From Psychromonas antarctica (GTDB lineage Bacteria > Pseudomonadota > Gammaproteobacteria > Enterobacterales > Psychromonadaceae), in assembly GCF_022267535.1 (NCBI RefSeq), contig NZ_JAHNZV010000024.1:1-35711 (forward strand): DNA of 35,711 nucleotides. The letters are read 5' to 3'. This document shows, one piece after another, positions 17,461 to 27,500 of the stretch. The stretch's first letter is position 1. The number at the start of each line of letters is the position of its first letter. Made by a program: the position numbers and the translations under genes. The notes beneath the pieces are model-generated. The model did no database searches. It was given only the letters and a program-made list of their open reading frames with translations, and was not told the origin of the DNA.

Positions 17461-18219
17461 ATGTCAGATGTATTTCATTTAGGGTTAACCAAAAAGATGT
17501 TAGACGGTGCAAAATTAGCAATTGTACCGGGCGACCCACAACGCGTTAAAAAAATAGCTGAACTGATGGATGGCGCCACATTCTTGGCAAGTCACCGCGA
17601 ATATACTAGCTACTTAGCTTATATTGATACCAAAGCGGTGGTTATTTGTTCAACAGGTATCGGCGGCCCGTCAACGTCTATCGCGGTAGAAGAGCTAGCG
17701 CAACTCGGTGTTACGACCTTCCTGCGCGTTGGCACAACAGGGGCGATTCAGCCACAAGTGAATGTTGGTGATGTGATTGTTACACAGGCATCTGTTCGCC
17801 TTGACGGCGCGAGTCTTCATTTTGCGCCAATGGAATTTCCAGCAGTTGCAGACTTTGAATGTACCACGGCCATGGTTGCCGCCTGTCGTGATGCCGGTAT
17901 TGAGCCGCATATCGGCATTACCGCCTCTTCAGATACTTTCTATCCGGGTCAAGAACGTTACGATACGGTCTCCGGTCGTATCACCCGTCGATTTAAAGGA
18001 TCAATGCAAGAGTGGCAAGATCTTGGCGTGCTTAACTATGAGATGGAATCATCAACGCTATTTACCATGTGTGCTTCTCAAGGTTGGCGCGCTGCCTGTG
18101 TTGCAGGTGTGATTGTAAACCGCACCCAGCAGGAGATCCCAGATGAAGCGACCATGAAGAAAACCGAAGTGAGCGCGATATCAATCGTCGTTGCAGCGGC
18201 AAAAAAACTGCTCGCCTAA
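17461..18219 (+). CDS. udp: Uridine phosphorylase
   Basis: A 252-residue enzyme cleaving uridine (and some deoxyuridine/thymidine) with phosphate to uracil and ribose-1-phosphate. Diagnostic features are [59 protein letters not shown], the Udp-specific [20 protein letters not shown] (pyrimidine recognition and Glu-Met-Glu) and [13 protein letters not shown]. Length matches E. coli Udp (253). AGGAG precedes the ATG. It is last in the xapX-tkt-udp unit and is followed by a strong hairpin terminator. It complements Cdd upstream by consuming the uridine that Cdd forms. Confidence 0.97.
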   Translation: MSDVFHLGLTKKMLDGAKLAIVPGDPQRVKKIAELMDGATFLASHREYTSYLAYIDTKAVVICSTGIGGPSTSIAVEELAQLGVTTFLRVGTTGAIQPQVNVGDVIVTQASVRLDGASLHFAPMEFPAVADFECTTAMVAACRDAGIEPHIGITASSDTFYPGQERYDTVSGRITRRFKGSMQEWQDLGVLNYEMESSTLFTMCASQGWRAACVAGVIVNRTQQEIPDEATMKKTEVSAISIVVAAAKKLLA

Positions 18220-18230
18220 AAGCATCTTAT

Positions 18231-18255
18231 AACCCACTATTCATATAGTGGGTTT
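18231..18255 (+). terminator. Intrinsic terminator after udp
   Basis: Perfect 10-bp stem AACCCACTAT / ATAGTGGGTT with a TCAT loop, then a short T-run (TTTG), starting 12 bp after the stop codon. Confidence 0.75.
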
Positions 18256-18431
18256 GCATTTCCCCTCCTCGAAATCGACATTAGTTAACGACTAAACGCG
18301 AGTCACCAACAACCCCGATTAAACTAGCGAATCCCGCTAAAGGTTATATTTACTGTATTGCGATTGTGCATGTGGAGTGGTAATTTATCTAGTCGTCATT
18401 ACTTTTTGACGCTTCAGAAGAAGGAATTAGC

Positions 18432-19130
18432 ATGCAAGCTCAATTTAATGTTCAAATTGGTTCTTTTCGTAAAATCAATAAAATCCCCAATGCTTGGTCA
18501 AATAAAGATTATCTTCAATTAATGGCTATTATGGGGCTAGATGATGGTTTAGAAGGAATGGAAGCCGCTGAACTTAGAGAAATGTGCATGATGTCTCTAA
18601 ATGATTTAAAGGCAAATGAAGCCGCAAAAATCGTCTTAACGCATTTATTCAGTGAATTAACTGAAGGTAAAATTGATCAATTGAGTAATGATATGGTCGG
18701 CGACAGAATGTGGGAAGAGTATTCTGATTGCTTACTTCATGAACGTTTTTTTAGTGCTTATGGATTATTGAGAGAAGCATTTAATGGTGTCTTTGCCGAG
18801 CCGACTGGTGTTGAGTTTATGGTCGATATTACGGCAGCAGACGCACAAGATTTGGCTATTTTTGATGAATCATTACATGCATCGATGGTACGTCTTTTAG
18901 CATCAGGAACCTCTCCTGATGCTTTATTACATCGATTATATGAAGATCAAATTACGGGTACGCAATTTCCACAAGCGGCAGGAATCTTGTGGCAGCTAGA
19001 ATCACTAGCCAATGAAGGTTTAAGTCGTCAATTTAAGATGATTAGTTCAGATTTTTGGTTTGGAAAATTAGCCGATGTTGAGCAGTTTGAAGCGTCATCT
19101 CATGCAGATGAGGCAGATCAAAGTGAATAA
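18432..19130 (+). CDS. Conserved hypothetical protein, all-helical, unrecognised
   Basis: A 232-residue soluble acidic protein with no signal peptide, membrane segment or catalytic motif I can identify. Its composition (many Leu, Glu, Met, Ala; segments such as MGLDDGLEGMEAAELREMCM and LASGTSPDALLHRLYEDQI) suggests a helical fold, and the last 15 residues are a charged, probably disordered tail. AAGGA lies 7-8 bases before the ATG and the codon use looks like the neighbours, supporting a real gene. It is transcribed alone between the udp terminator and a convergent terminator shared with mgtE. No function is proposed. Confidence 0.7.
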   Translation: MQAQFNVQIGSFRKINKIPNAWSNKDYLQLMAIMGLDDGLEGMEAAELREMCMMSLNDLKANEAAKIVLTHLFSELTEGKIDQLSNDMVGDRMWEEYSDCLLHERFFSAYGLLREAFNGVFAEPTGVEFMVDITAADAQDLAIFDESLHASMVRLLASGTSPDALLHRLYEDQITGTQFPQAAGILWQLESLANEGLSRQFKMISSDFWFGKLADVEQFEASSHADEADQSE

Positions 19131-19164
19131 TTAAGATCATCAATTTGCATTTCTCTAGGCAACA

Positions 19165-19196
19165 AAAAACCAGCTGTAATAATTCAACTGGTTTTT
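19165..19196. terminator. Bidirectional terminator between 18432-19130 and mgtE
   Basis: Stem AAAAACCAGCTG (19165-19176) / CAACTGGTTTTT (19185-19196), with one G-T wobble and an 8-base loop. It has A-runs on one side and T-runs on the other, so it can end transcripts from both directions; the flanking genes converge here. Confidence 0.75.
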
Positions 19197-19303
19197 ATAC
19201 CCAAACCACCTTATTCAGCACTTGGGGATAGAGCATTTTAGCAATGCCAAATCAATGATGACGAATGCAGTTAGGTAACCATAGAACGCTATAACATTTG
19301 CAA

Positions 19304-20659
19304 TTAAATCAAAATATAGGTCGCTGTCCCCAAAAATATTAAAAAACCCACGGCATCAGTAATGGTGGTCAAGATAACTCCGCCAGCAATTGCAGGGTCG
19401 ACTCCAAGTTTTTTCAATACAATAGGAATAACGGCCCCGGAAAGAGTGCCGGTCAAACTAACAACAAAAAGTGCGAGTGCAAAAACACTGCCTAACTTCC
19501 AATCGTCATACCAAAAAAGGGTAATTAAAAAAACCACCGCAGCCCATAATAGTCCGTTAATAAAAGACACTTTTAATTCATGAATGGTCAGCGAAATAAT
19601 ATTAGCACTACTCACCAGATCGCGGGCGATGCCTCGCGTCACAACCGTAAGTGTTTGACTTCCGGTGACGCCGCCCATACTTGCCACTACAGGCATCAGT
19701 ACCGCTAGTGCAACGAGCTGTTCGATTGAAGATTCAAAAAAGCCGATTACCCAGGCCGCGACAAATGCGGTAATTAAATTAGTGCCTAACCAAATTGCCC
19801 TATTTAAAGAAATATGCGCGACAGGGGCAAACATGTCCAACTCTTTGTTAAGACCAGCAGAAGCCAATAAACCCTGCTCTGAATTGTGCTTCAAAAAATC
19901 GATAACATCATCGACGGTTATCCGTCCCAAAAGACAATTATTTTTGTCCACTACAGGTGCCGATATTAAATCGTGATCTTCAAAAATTTGCGCAACCTGA
20001 CTAGCAGATTGTAGCGAATCAATTAATGGCACATCGGTTCTCATCACATCGCCAACCGACAAAGCGTTATCTAAAGAGACCAAGTCACTGAGATGTAAGG
20101 TCCCTTGTACCTGGTTTTTTCTGTCGACAACGACTAATTGGTCAAGCTGCTCAGGCAACATGCCTTGTTTTTTTCTCAACTGACACAAATATCGATACAC
20201 AGCTTTAAGAGTAACGTCCTTTCTAACCGCCGTCGCATCAACATCCATTAACCCGCCAGCGGTATTATCAGGAAAAGAGGCAACGGTCTGATAGCGCTCT
20301 TTTCGCTGACTATCCATGGCCGCCACCATGGCGCTCACAACTGATAACGGTAAATCTGCATCGATATCCGCCAACTCATCCATTTGCAGAGTAGACAGGC
20401 ATTTAAGGAGATCAGCTTCGCTGGTTTTTTTGATTAAAAATAGGCGCAGCTCACGATGTACCGCGAGTAATACTTCGCCCTTATATTTAACTGGGATCAA
20501 GCTCCAAAAATCGTCGCGATATTTATTCGGTAACGATTCAATTAATCGACCCAATTCAGCAGGATGGCATTGTTCAATCGAAAGCAATAGTTCTTGGGCG
20601 TTTTTTTGCTCCAAAGAATGCGTTAATTTGCTCACTAGTTTGCTAAAATTATTGCTCAT
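19304..20659 (-). CDS. mgtE: MgtE-family magnesium transporter
   Basis: A 451-residue Mg2+ channel/transporter with the usual layout: an N-terminal helical MgtE_N domain (about 1-130), two CBS domains (about 135-258, including ASFPDNTAGGLMD and VGDVMRTDVPLID) that sense cytosolic Mg2+, and five membrane helices (about 285-451). The pore region shows LMPVVASMGGVTGSQTLTVVTRGIA and GVDPAIAGGVILTTITDAVGF, close to the conserved family signatures. The ATG at 20659 follows AGGTCCT. It stands alone and is convergent with the preceding gene; there is no evident tie to the nucleoside genes. No Mg2+ riboswitch was recognised upstream by eye. Confidence 0.94.
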   Translation of the reverse strand: MSNNFSKLVSKLTHSLEQKNAQELLLSIEQCHPAELGRLIESLPNKYRDDFWSLIPVKYKGEVLLAVHRELRLFLIKKTSEADLLKCLSTLQMDELADIDADLPLSVVSAMVAAMDSQRKERYQTVASFPDNTAGGLMDVDATAVRKDVTLKAVYRYLCQLRKKQGMLPEQLDQLVVVDRKNQVQGTLHLSDLVSLDNALSVGDVMRTDVPLIDSLQSASQVAQIFEDHDLISAPVVDKNNCLLGRITVDDVIDFLKHNSEQGLLASAGLNKELDMFAPVAHISLNRAIWLGTNLITAFVAAWVIGFFESSIEQLVALAVLMPVVASMGGVTGSQTLTVVTRGIARDLVSSANIISLTIHELKVSFINGLLWAAVVFLITLFWYDDWKLGSVFALALFVVSLTGTLSGAVIPIVLKKLGVDPAIAGGVILTTITDAVGFLIFLGTATYILI

Positions 20660-21462
20660 AGGACCTACTTGTAATGGTGCGTTTGGCTATTTATCGGAAA
20701 GTTAATTAATAACGAGTGCTTAGCAAGTCGCTACGCAGTAACTTAGTCTGAATCCTTTATTGCATCAAGCCTTATTAGCGAAATAGTTCATTGGCTAATA
20801 TCCCCATATGCTTAATTTTATTATATACCCAAATCACCTCAAGAGGCTCCCACATGGCAAGACGATAAACAGCGCGCTTCGTTATTATAAGCATTTGATT
20901 TGTAACAATTAAACCATAAACTTTCTGCCTGCAATCTCATCATTTATTGGCTTACTGATTGCTGTATCTTGAGATAGTTTGAGTATTAGAGAAGTTTTCT
21001 GCTTTAGCCCCCTACTCTTGATATAGGGGAGAATCTGAGGTTAAAGCACTATTATTAACGCATGATTTAACCAGTAGGCTGTAACTATACAAAATTATTT
21101 TGTTGTTCGGTAAACGAATTAAGGCAATTAATGACTAAGTTAAGCATATTTCAGAGCACTTTTAGGTACTAGATCGGATTTTTTTGATCGGGCAAGTAGC
21201 CGATAAAGTCAGTAATGGTGTTTAGCAATGCATAAGGATTGAACCAATGGCGCTGCATCAACAGCAAGTAAAGAAAACTAAAAAATCAAGAAACCTACCC
21301 TTTAAAAACAATCACATACCTATTCAAAATATACTAGATATGATATAGAAATATGCCCATTCCTTCTTTGAATAAACCTTTCTAGCAATCAAGATGGACA
21401 GAAAAGATGTTATTTAGCCCGCACAAATCTCATTGGCAGATAAAATAGAAAATCAACGAGTA
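20660..21462. other. Long intergenic region between mgtE and the ushA promoter
   Basis: About 800 bp without a convincing gene on either strand. It holds the presumed mgtE promoter, one copy of a 16-bp repeat TATACCCAAATCACCT (20824-20839), and a GC-containing hairpin around 21009-21029 (CCCCTA/TAGGGG). A small RNA is possible but nothing specific supports one. Confidence 0.4.
20824..20839. repeat. TATACCCAAAYCACCT dispersed motif (second copy)
   Basis: TATACCCAAATCACCT here matches TATACCCAAACCACCT at 19196-19211 at 15 of 16 positions; the copies lie on either side of mgtE in the same orientation. Flanking sequence is not conserved. It may be part of a dispersed intergenic repeat of marine gammaproteobacteria, a resemblance recalled but not checked. 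Confidence 0.4.
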
Positions 21463-21557
21463 AACAACATATTTTGTTAACAAGTAAAAATAGACATTAC
21501 TAAATAACTATTCTAGTGACTCAGTTCTCACTTTATTGTTTGCTTAATAAATAAACT
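21463..21557 (+). promoter_or_regulatory. Shared-architecture promoter R3, ahead of the nuclease cluster
   Basis: The box AACAACATATTTTGTTAAC lies at 21463-21481. A CRP-like 16-mer AGTGACTCAGTTCTCA lies at 21515-21530 (10/16, with GTGA and TC-CA halves), and a -10-like TAAACT at 21552-21557 within ATAAATAAACT. Box centre to CRP centre is 52 bp and CRP centre to hexamer 29.5 bp, identical to R2. TCAAC sits 5 bp upstream of the box. The predicted start near 21564 leaves a leader of about 80 nt. Confidence 0.75.
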
Positions 21558-21643
21558 GTTTGTATTCAAGAAAAACAACCTGACAGCTTTAATAATTTTG
21601 ACACACACGACACGTAAAATAATTCACTTTAGAGGATTAACAT

Positions 21644-23293
21644 ATGATTTATAAGAATTTTATACTGACAAGCTTAGCGCTAGTTATGGTAGCGGCATGT
21701 TCAACCGAAACCGCTCAACATCAATGGGTGAAAGACAAAGAATACCAGATCACCGTCCTGCACACCAATGATAACCACGGCCATTTTTGGGAAAATAAAT
21801 ATGGTGAACTTGGCATGGCAGCACGTGCCACGCTGATTAATAAGATTCGCACTGAAGTAGAAAGTAAAGGAGGTTCTGTTCTTCTTTTATCTGGTGGCGA
21901 TATCAATACCGGCGTACCTGAATCCGATCTGCAAGACGCGGAGCCTGATTTTATCGGCATGAACATGATTGCCTATGATGCAATGGCCATCGGCAATCAC
22001 GAATTCGATAATTCACTCGACGTACTTGCTAAACAAGAAGGCTGGGCAGAGTTTCCTTTCCTTGCGGCCAATATCTACAAAGATGGCAAGCGCATGTTTG
22101 ACGCGTATAAAATCTTTAACAAAGATGGCGTTAAGATCGCCGTGATTGGTTTAACGACTGAAGATACTGCCGATATTGGTAACCCAGAATATATCAAACA
22201 GGTAGAGTTCCGCGATCCAAAAGCAGAAGCAAAAATTGTTATTGCCGAACTAAAAGCCAAACATAATCCAGATATTATTATTGCAGCCACGCATATGGGT
22301 CATTACCTCAACGGTAATAACGGATCTAATGCACCAGGCGATGTGCAGCTTGCTCGTTACCTTAATGAAGGCGATCTTGACATGATTGTTGGCGGCCATT
22401 CACAAGAACCCGTGTGCATGGAAGGTATCAATCAGTACGCCAAATTCAAGCCCGGTGATGATTGCCAACCAGATCAGCAAAATGGTACCTATATTGTGCA
22501 GGCCCATGAATGGGGAAAATACGTAGGCAGAGCTGATTACACCTTTAAAAATGGTCTGTTCACGATGCAGTCATACAACTTGATCCCTGTAAATCTGAAG
22601 AAAAGCACTAAGAACGCCGAAGGTGAAAAAATTCGCGTGCTGATCCAAAGTGAAATCGCGCAAGATAAAGCTGTATTCGATACGTTAAAACCATTCCAAG
22701 ATAAAGGCCAAGCGGCGCTGAGTGTTTTAATTGGCTCTACAAATGGCTTATTAGAAGGCGAGCGTAAAATAGTACGTAACAAACAAACTAACTTAGGTCG
22801 TTTAATTGCCACCGCTCACATGCAACGCGCTAAAGCTGATTTCGCCATTATGAATTCAGGCGGTGTGCGTGCATCAATTGAAGCTGGTGACATATCTTAT
22901 AAAGATGTATTAACAGTACAGCCATTTGCCAACATGGTTACTTATGTTGATATGACTGGCGAGGAAGTCATTAATTATCTGAATGTTGTCGCTACAAAAA
23001 GCAAAGACTCAGGTGCTTATGCTCAGTTCGCTGGAATTTCAATGACAGTGGCCAACAACCAAGTTTCAAATGTAATGATTGCCGGTAAAGCGCTGCAAGC
23101 GACTGCAACATATCGCTTCACTATCCCATCATTTAACGCGGCAGGCGGCGATGGTTACCCGAATATCTCCGAGCACCCAGCTTATGTCAATACTGGCTAT
23201 GTTGACGCTGAAGTATTAAAAGAATATATCCAGAAAAACTCTCCCATTAATGTCGCTGATTTTGCGCCAAAGAATGAAATAATTTACCAATAA
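21644..23293 (+). CDS. ushA: 5'-nucleotidase / UDP-sugar hydrolase lipoprotein (UshA/NutA-like)
   Basis: A 549-residue two-domain metallophosphoesterase that dephosphorylates extracellular or periplasmic nucleotides to nucleosides. A lipoprotein signal ends in VAAC with Cys19, as in Vibrio NutA rather than soluble E. coli UshA. Metal-site motifs follow: VLHTNDNHGHF, SGGDINTG, AIGNHEFDNSLD, AATHMGHY and IVGGHSQEP. The C-terminal substrate domain has IMNSGGVRASIEAGDI and PSFNAAGGDGYP. Length matches the family. It is first in the 21644-29312 cluster and sits behind promoter R3, so it is expected to respond to CRP and the unknown box-binding regulator. Its products are substrates for NupC and the Deo enzymes encoded nearby. 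Confidence 0.95.
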   Translation: MIYKNFILTSLALVMVAACSTETAQHQWVKDKEYQITVLHTNDNHGHFWENKYGELGMAARATLINKIRTEVESKGGSVLLLSGGDINTGVPESDLQDAEPDFIGMNMIAYDAMAIGNHEFDNSLDVLAKQEGWAEFPFLAANIYKDGKRMFDAYKIFNKDGVKIAVIGLTTEDTADIGNPEYIKQVEFRDPKAEAKIVIAELKAKHNPDIIIAATHMGHYLNGNNGSNAPGDVQLARYLNEGDLDMIVGGHSQEPVCMEGINQYAKFKPGDDCQPDQQNGTYIVQAHEWGKYVGRADYTFKNGLFTMQSYNLIPVNLKKSTKNAEGEKIRVLIQSEIAQDKAVFDTLKPFQDKGQAALSVLIGSTNGLLEGERKIVRNKQTNLGRLIATAHMQRAKADFAIMNSGGVRASIEAGDISYKDVLTVQPFANMVTYVDMTGEEVINYLNVVATKSKDSGAYAQFAGISMTVANNQVSNVMIAGKALQATATYRFTIPSFNAAGGDGYPNISEHPAYVNTGYVDAEVLKEYIQKNSPINVADFAPKNEIIYQ

Positions 23294-23431
23294 CAAATAA
23301 ATCACATAAATAGCCACTCATCATTTTAGGGTGGCAAATTTAAAGAGATATAACGCAAGTGATTGCTCACTTATATTACACTATATATACGCACAATAAC
23401 GTGCACACAACATTCAATTAAGGATAACAAG

Positions 23432-24523
23432 ATGTTTAAAAAAACAGCCCTTTGTATAGCACTATCAACGATTTTAGTGGGAATAAGTGCACAAGCCGCC
23501 ACTGTTTATGAAAAAGATAACGGTGACAATCTGAAGCTCTATGGCGAAGTCGGCGTGGGTGGACACTTTGGTGCGGATTATGAATACGGTGAATTTTATA
23601 AAGATGATAGCAGCTATATCGATGATGGTTTTGCAACTATCGGTGTCAAAGGCCAAACAGGCAGCGTGTATTACCGCGTTGAAATTGATTATGAACGTGA
23701 AAACTGGGCATATGGTTCAGGCGATATGGTTACAGCTATCGATAAAATGTTTATTGGTTATAAACTTACCGATACGAAGAAATCTTATAATGCTATTGAA
23801 ATTGGTTTAACCGACACCGCACTAGATGATTACGATAAATTTGGTGATTTTACCTTTGATACCACCGTTGAAACCGGCGAAGCGGGTGATCAGGCGAGTA
23901 CATTGAAATATGAAGGTAAACTATCTGATTTTAAAATGGGTATCTCTTACTCTTATGATGCAGAAAGTTCTTCAGGCTCTGCTGTAGGCGATGTTGTTAA
24001 TGGTTATGTCGGTTATTTTAGTAAATATGCCGATATCGTTTTAGGTGCAGAAACACGCTCAGGCTCAGAAGGAGACTCTAAATATGGCGAGCAAGTTCTA
24101 TTTGCATTAGGTGCTCGTGCTTACGTTACTGATAATCTTGCGATTGGCTTTAATGCCTATGTAGAAGATGAAGATATCGCACAAAACCGCACACTCACCG
24201 ATATCAGCGATCCCATGAATAGCGTTTATGTCTATAACGATTATCAGACACTGCGCAATAAAGGTGGTTTAGTTTCTGCCCGTTATAGATTCACCGAAAA
24301 ATGGGAATTTACCGGTTCTTATAATATCGAAGCGTTTGAAAACTGGGATATTGAAAGCGCATATGGTGTATCACCTGATAAAGAGTATTCATGGGGTAAA
24401 GAGCGTGTGTGGGGCACATTAGGGGTGAACTTTAAACCCTCTCCATCAGTTATCTTTGCTGTAGAAGGCAATATTGGTGAATCAGCACAAGATGCTTACG
24501 CTTATGCACGCGTTTACTTCTAA
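23432..24523 (+). CDS. Outer-membrane porin, general Gram-negative type
   Basis: A 363-residue beta-barrel protein. The signal peptide MFKKTALCIALSTILVGISA ends at AQA (cleavage after about residue 22). The mature part is rich in alternating strands with aromatic girdles and ends in a terminal Phe (ARVYF), the BamA recognition feature. The start at 23432 follows AAGGA; the frame is open further upstream but only this start gives a signal peptide. Sandwiched between the 5'-nucleotidase and two nucleases, it probably lets nucleotides or nucleosides through the outer membrane, comparable in role to Tsx or OmpK. It is not Tsx-like in sequence by eye, so substrate specificity is inference from context. 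Confidence 0.85.
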   Translation: MFKKTALCIALSTILVGISAQAATVYEKDNGDNLKLYGEVGVGGHFGADYEYGEFYKDDSSYIDDGFATIGVKGQTGSVYYRVEIDYERENWAYGSGDMVTAIDKMFIGYKLTDTKKSYNAIEIGLTDTALDDYDKFGDFTFDTTVETGEAGDQASTLKYEGKLSDFKMGISYSYDAESSSGSAVGDVVNGYVGYFSKYADIVLGAETRSGSEGDSKYGEQVLFALGARAYVTDNLAIGFNAYVEDEDIAQNRTLTDISDPMNSVYVYNDYQTLRNKGGLVSARYRFTEKWEFTGSYNIEAFENWDIESAYGVSPDKEYSWGKERVWGTLGVNFKPSPSVIFAVEGNIGESAQDAYAYARVYF

Positions 24524-24563
24524 TCACTTGAATTTAATTAAGAAATTTTTTAAGGAATAAATT

Positions 24564-27500
24564 ATGAAAAAGAAAATCTTAGCACTTGCTATCGGTAGTG
24601 TACTTTCAGCAGGCGCCAATGCAGCACTTAGTGATATTATTATCAGTGAATACGTTGAAGGCTCTGGTAATAATAAAATGATTGAGCTCACTAACTTGGG
24701 TGCAGCTGATTATACTTTCCCAAGCAACGTTACGCTGGAATATAGTTCATATCACAATGATATTTATAATGCAGCCAAAGTTAATGTTCTAGAAGGACAA
24801 AAGATTGATGCAGGTAAAACACTTGTTATTTATAACGGTGAAACCGAAGCTGAAGTAATTACAGCGATTCAGGGAACAAAAGTTGCAGCAGGAACTTATG
24901 CTGAAGCAAAATATAACGCGATGAATTATAGCGGTGATGACCATGTTGCATTGATGGATGGTAGTACTATTGTTGATGTCATCGGAACATTTGGTGATAG
25001 TGGCAATGATTGGGGAAAAGATAAAACATTCCGTCGTCGTCTTGCTGTAGGGGATGCCTCTCCTGCACAAAATACCGCATTTGATGCAAATAATTGGTTA
25101 GAAGAACCTCTTGATACCTTAAGTGGATTAGGTGATTCTACGCTTGCACCTTATGTTGCAGTCGTTGTTGCACCATCAATATGTGGTAGTGAAACACTCA
25201 CAACAATTGGCGCAATACAAGGTTCAGAAAATAGCTCACTACTTGCCGATACTACCGTCTTTGTTCAAGGTGTCGTTACAGCCGTTGCTAAATATCCAGT
25301 AAAAGGCTTATATCTACAAGATGCTGTCGCTGATGGTAACATCATGACCTCCGATGGTATTTTTGTAAAAACAAGTAAAGCAACTGATGACTTAATTGGT
25401 AATACAATTTGTTTAACCAGTAAGGTTGTTGAAGACTACGGCTTAACTGAGTTAGAAACCGACGAATGGGATGTAACGGATACGTCTTCATCAGTTCCTG
25501 CTGCAACCGATATTACGATGATCCCTGAAGATCTAGGTTCATTCAAAGCGACACTTGAACGTTATGAAGGCATGCTCGTTAATCTACCTAGCGATATCGA
25601 TCCTGCGACTGATGGCAATCAAGATATGCGCGTTACTAAAGCGTTTGGTTTTGATTACAACTCTTACCGTAACAACCTGATCTTCAGCTACTTACGTCCT
25701 AACATGGTACCGACGCAAAATAATGTTGCCGGCAGTGAGGGAGCGACAGCTGCTCATGAACAAAACAAGGATTACCGCTTAATCATTGAAAGCCCTGAAA
25801 AAGCAGCTGACGGAGAGATCCCTTACTACCCAGACTTCGCAACAGATCCAGCGAAAAACTATATTCGTATCAATGATAGCGTCACAGATATGGAAGGTGT
25901 TATTGCTTACAGTTATGGAGACTTTACTTTAGTCGTTACCAACCAAGTTGATAAAAACAACTTTAAACATAATGACGATCGTTCAAAAACACCGGATCTA
26001 AGTACAGTAACCGAAGACGGTGAATTTGCCATTAAAATCGGCACCATGAACGTATTAAACTTCTTTAACTCACCCTTTGGTGGCGATATTAATACCCACG
26101 GTGACAATCGTGGTGCTGAAAGCGATGCAGATTTCCAAAAACAAAAAACAAAAATAGTGGCTGCAGTTAAGGGACTCAACGTCGATATCCTTGGTTTAAT
26201 GGAGATCGAAAATAACGGTTTTGGTTCTCGCTCAGCAATCAAAGAGCTGGTTGATACGATTAATGAAGATTACTACGACGAAGATCCAAAAGATGCAGAG
26301 AACTCTAACTCGACCAGCAACCGTTATGTTTTCGTAGGATATGACTCAAATGGCGATTTGGTGCTTGATGAATTAGATTCAATCGGCGGCGATGCGATTA
26401 CAACAGGGTTATTATACCGTCCGACTAAAGTTAGCATCGAAAGCTTGAAAGTGATTCCAATGCCCGAGCAACACGCTCCAGCTATCGTCAATGACAGTTA
26501 TATTGTTGTTAAAGATAGCAATGGTGCCGCGCTTGAAAGTGGAGATAATTACCAACGTAGCACACTCGCAGTCACCTTTAAGGTCAACCAAACGGGTAAA
26601 AAACTAACGGTTGCAGTTAATCACCTTAAATCAAAAGGATCTTCTTGCTGGGAAGATTGGCAAGGCGTTGAATTTGGTGATGCAGAAAAATGGTCTGAGG
26701 ATGCGCCAGATCTTGATTTTCAAGGTCAATGTGAAGCGTTCCGTGTAGCGACTGCCGTTCACCTAGGTGAAGAACTGCACAAAATAGCGGGCGATAAAGT
26801 GGTTATCGGAGACATGAACACTTATGCCCAAGAAGACGCGCTATTAGTGTTAACCGAGAATACAACGGGCAAAGCACTGACCACGGCTCGTGATACGTTT
26901 ATTGGTAAAAAACCACAGTTTAATGTCAGCGGCACCCCTGTTGCTGTCACTAAAAGCTATGGTTATATCAATAGCGTACTGCTAAAAGACACAGAAAAAG
27001 GTCGTTTAAGCTGGAGCTACTCGTACAACGATGAGATTGGAACACTTGACCATGCACTGATCAGCCCATCACTGAAAGATCGTTTAATTGATGCAGTTGA
27101 TTGGCACATTAATGCAGCTGAATCTACTTTATATGATTACCAGAGTAAGTATAAAGGCGATCATGTTGATGCGTTGTACGTCAATGATGCTTATCGTTCA
27201 TCAGATCATGATTCAGCAGCCATCTCTCTAAGCTATAAATATGGCGAAGTAAGTGATGGGGAACCTGTTCACCTTGTGATTCAAGATGGCGCGATCAAGA
27301 TCCCTTACTCTATTCCAGGCAGTGAAGCTACGTTAGCCGGCGATATTGCAGAGATCTCGTTATCGTCTGAGAATGATCTGAGTAAGATTGTATTGCCGAC
27401 TGTAGCCCTCACTGAAGATGGACAATCATTAGTCGATATTGAAGTGTTTGGTCTTAAAGCGGGCGCTTACAATGCAACAATGAAACTGGTACGTGATGGT

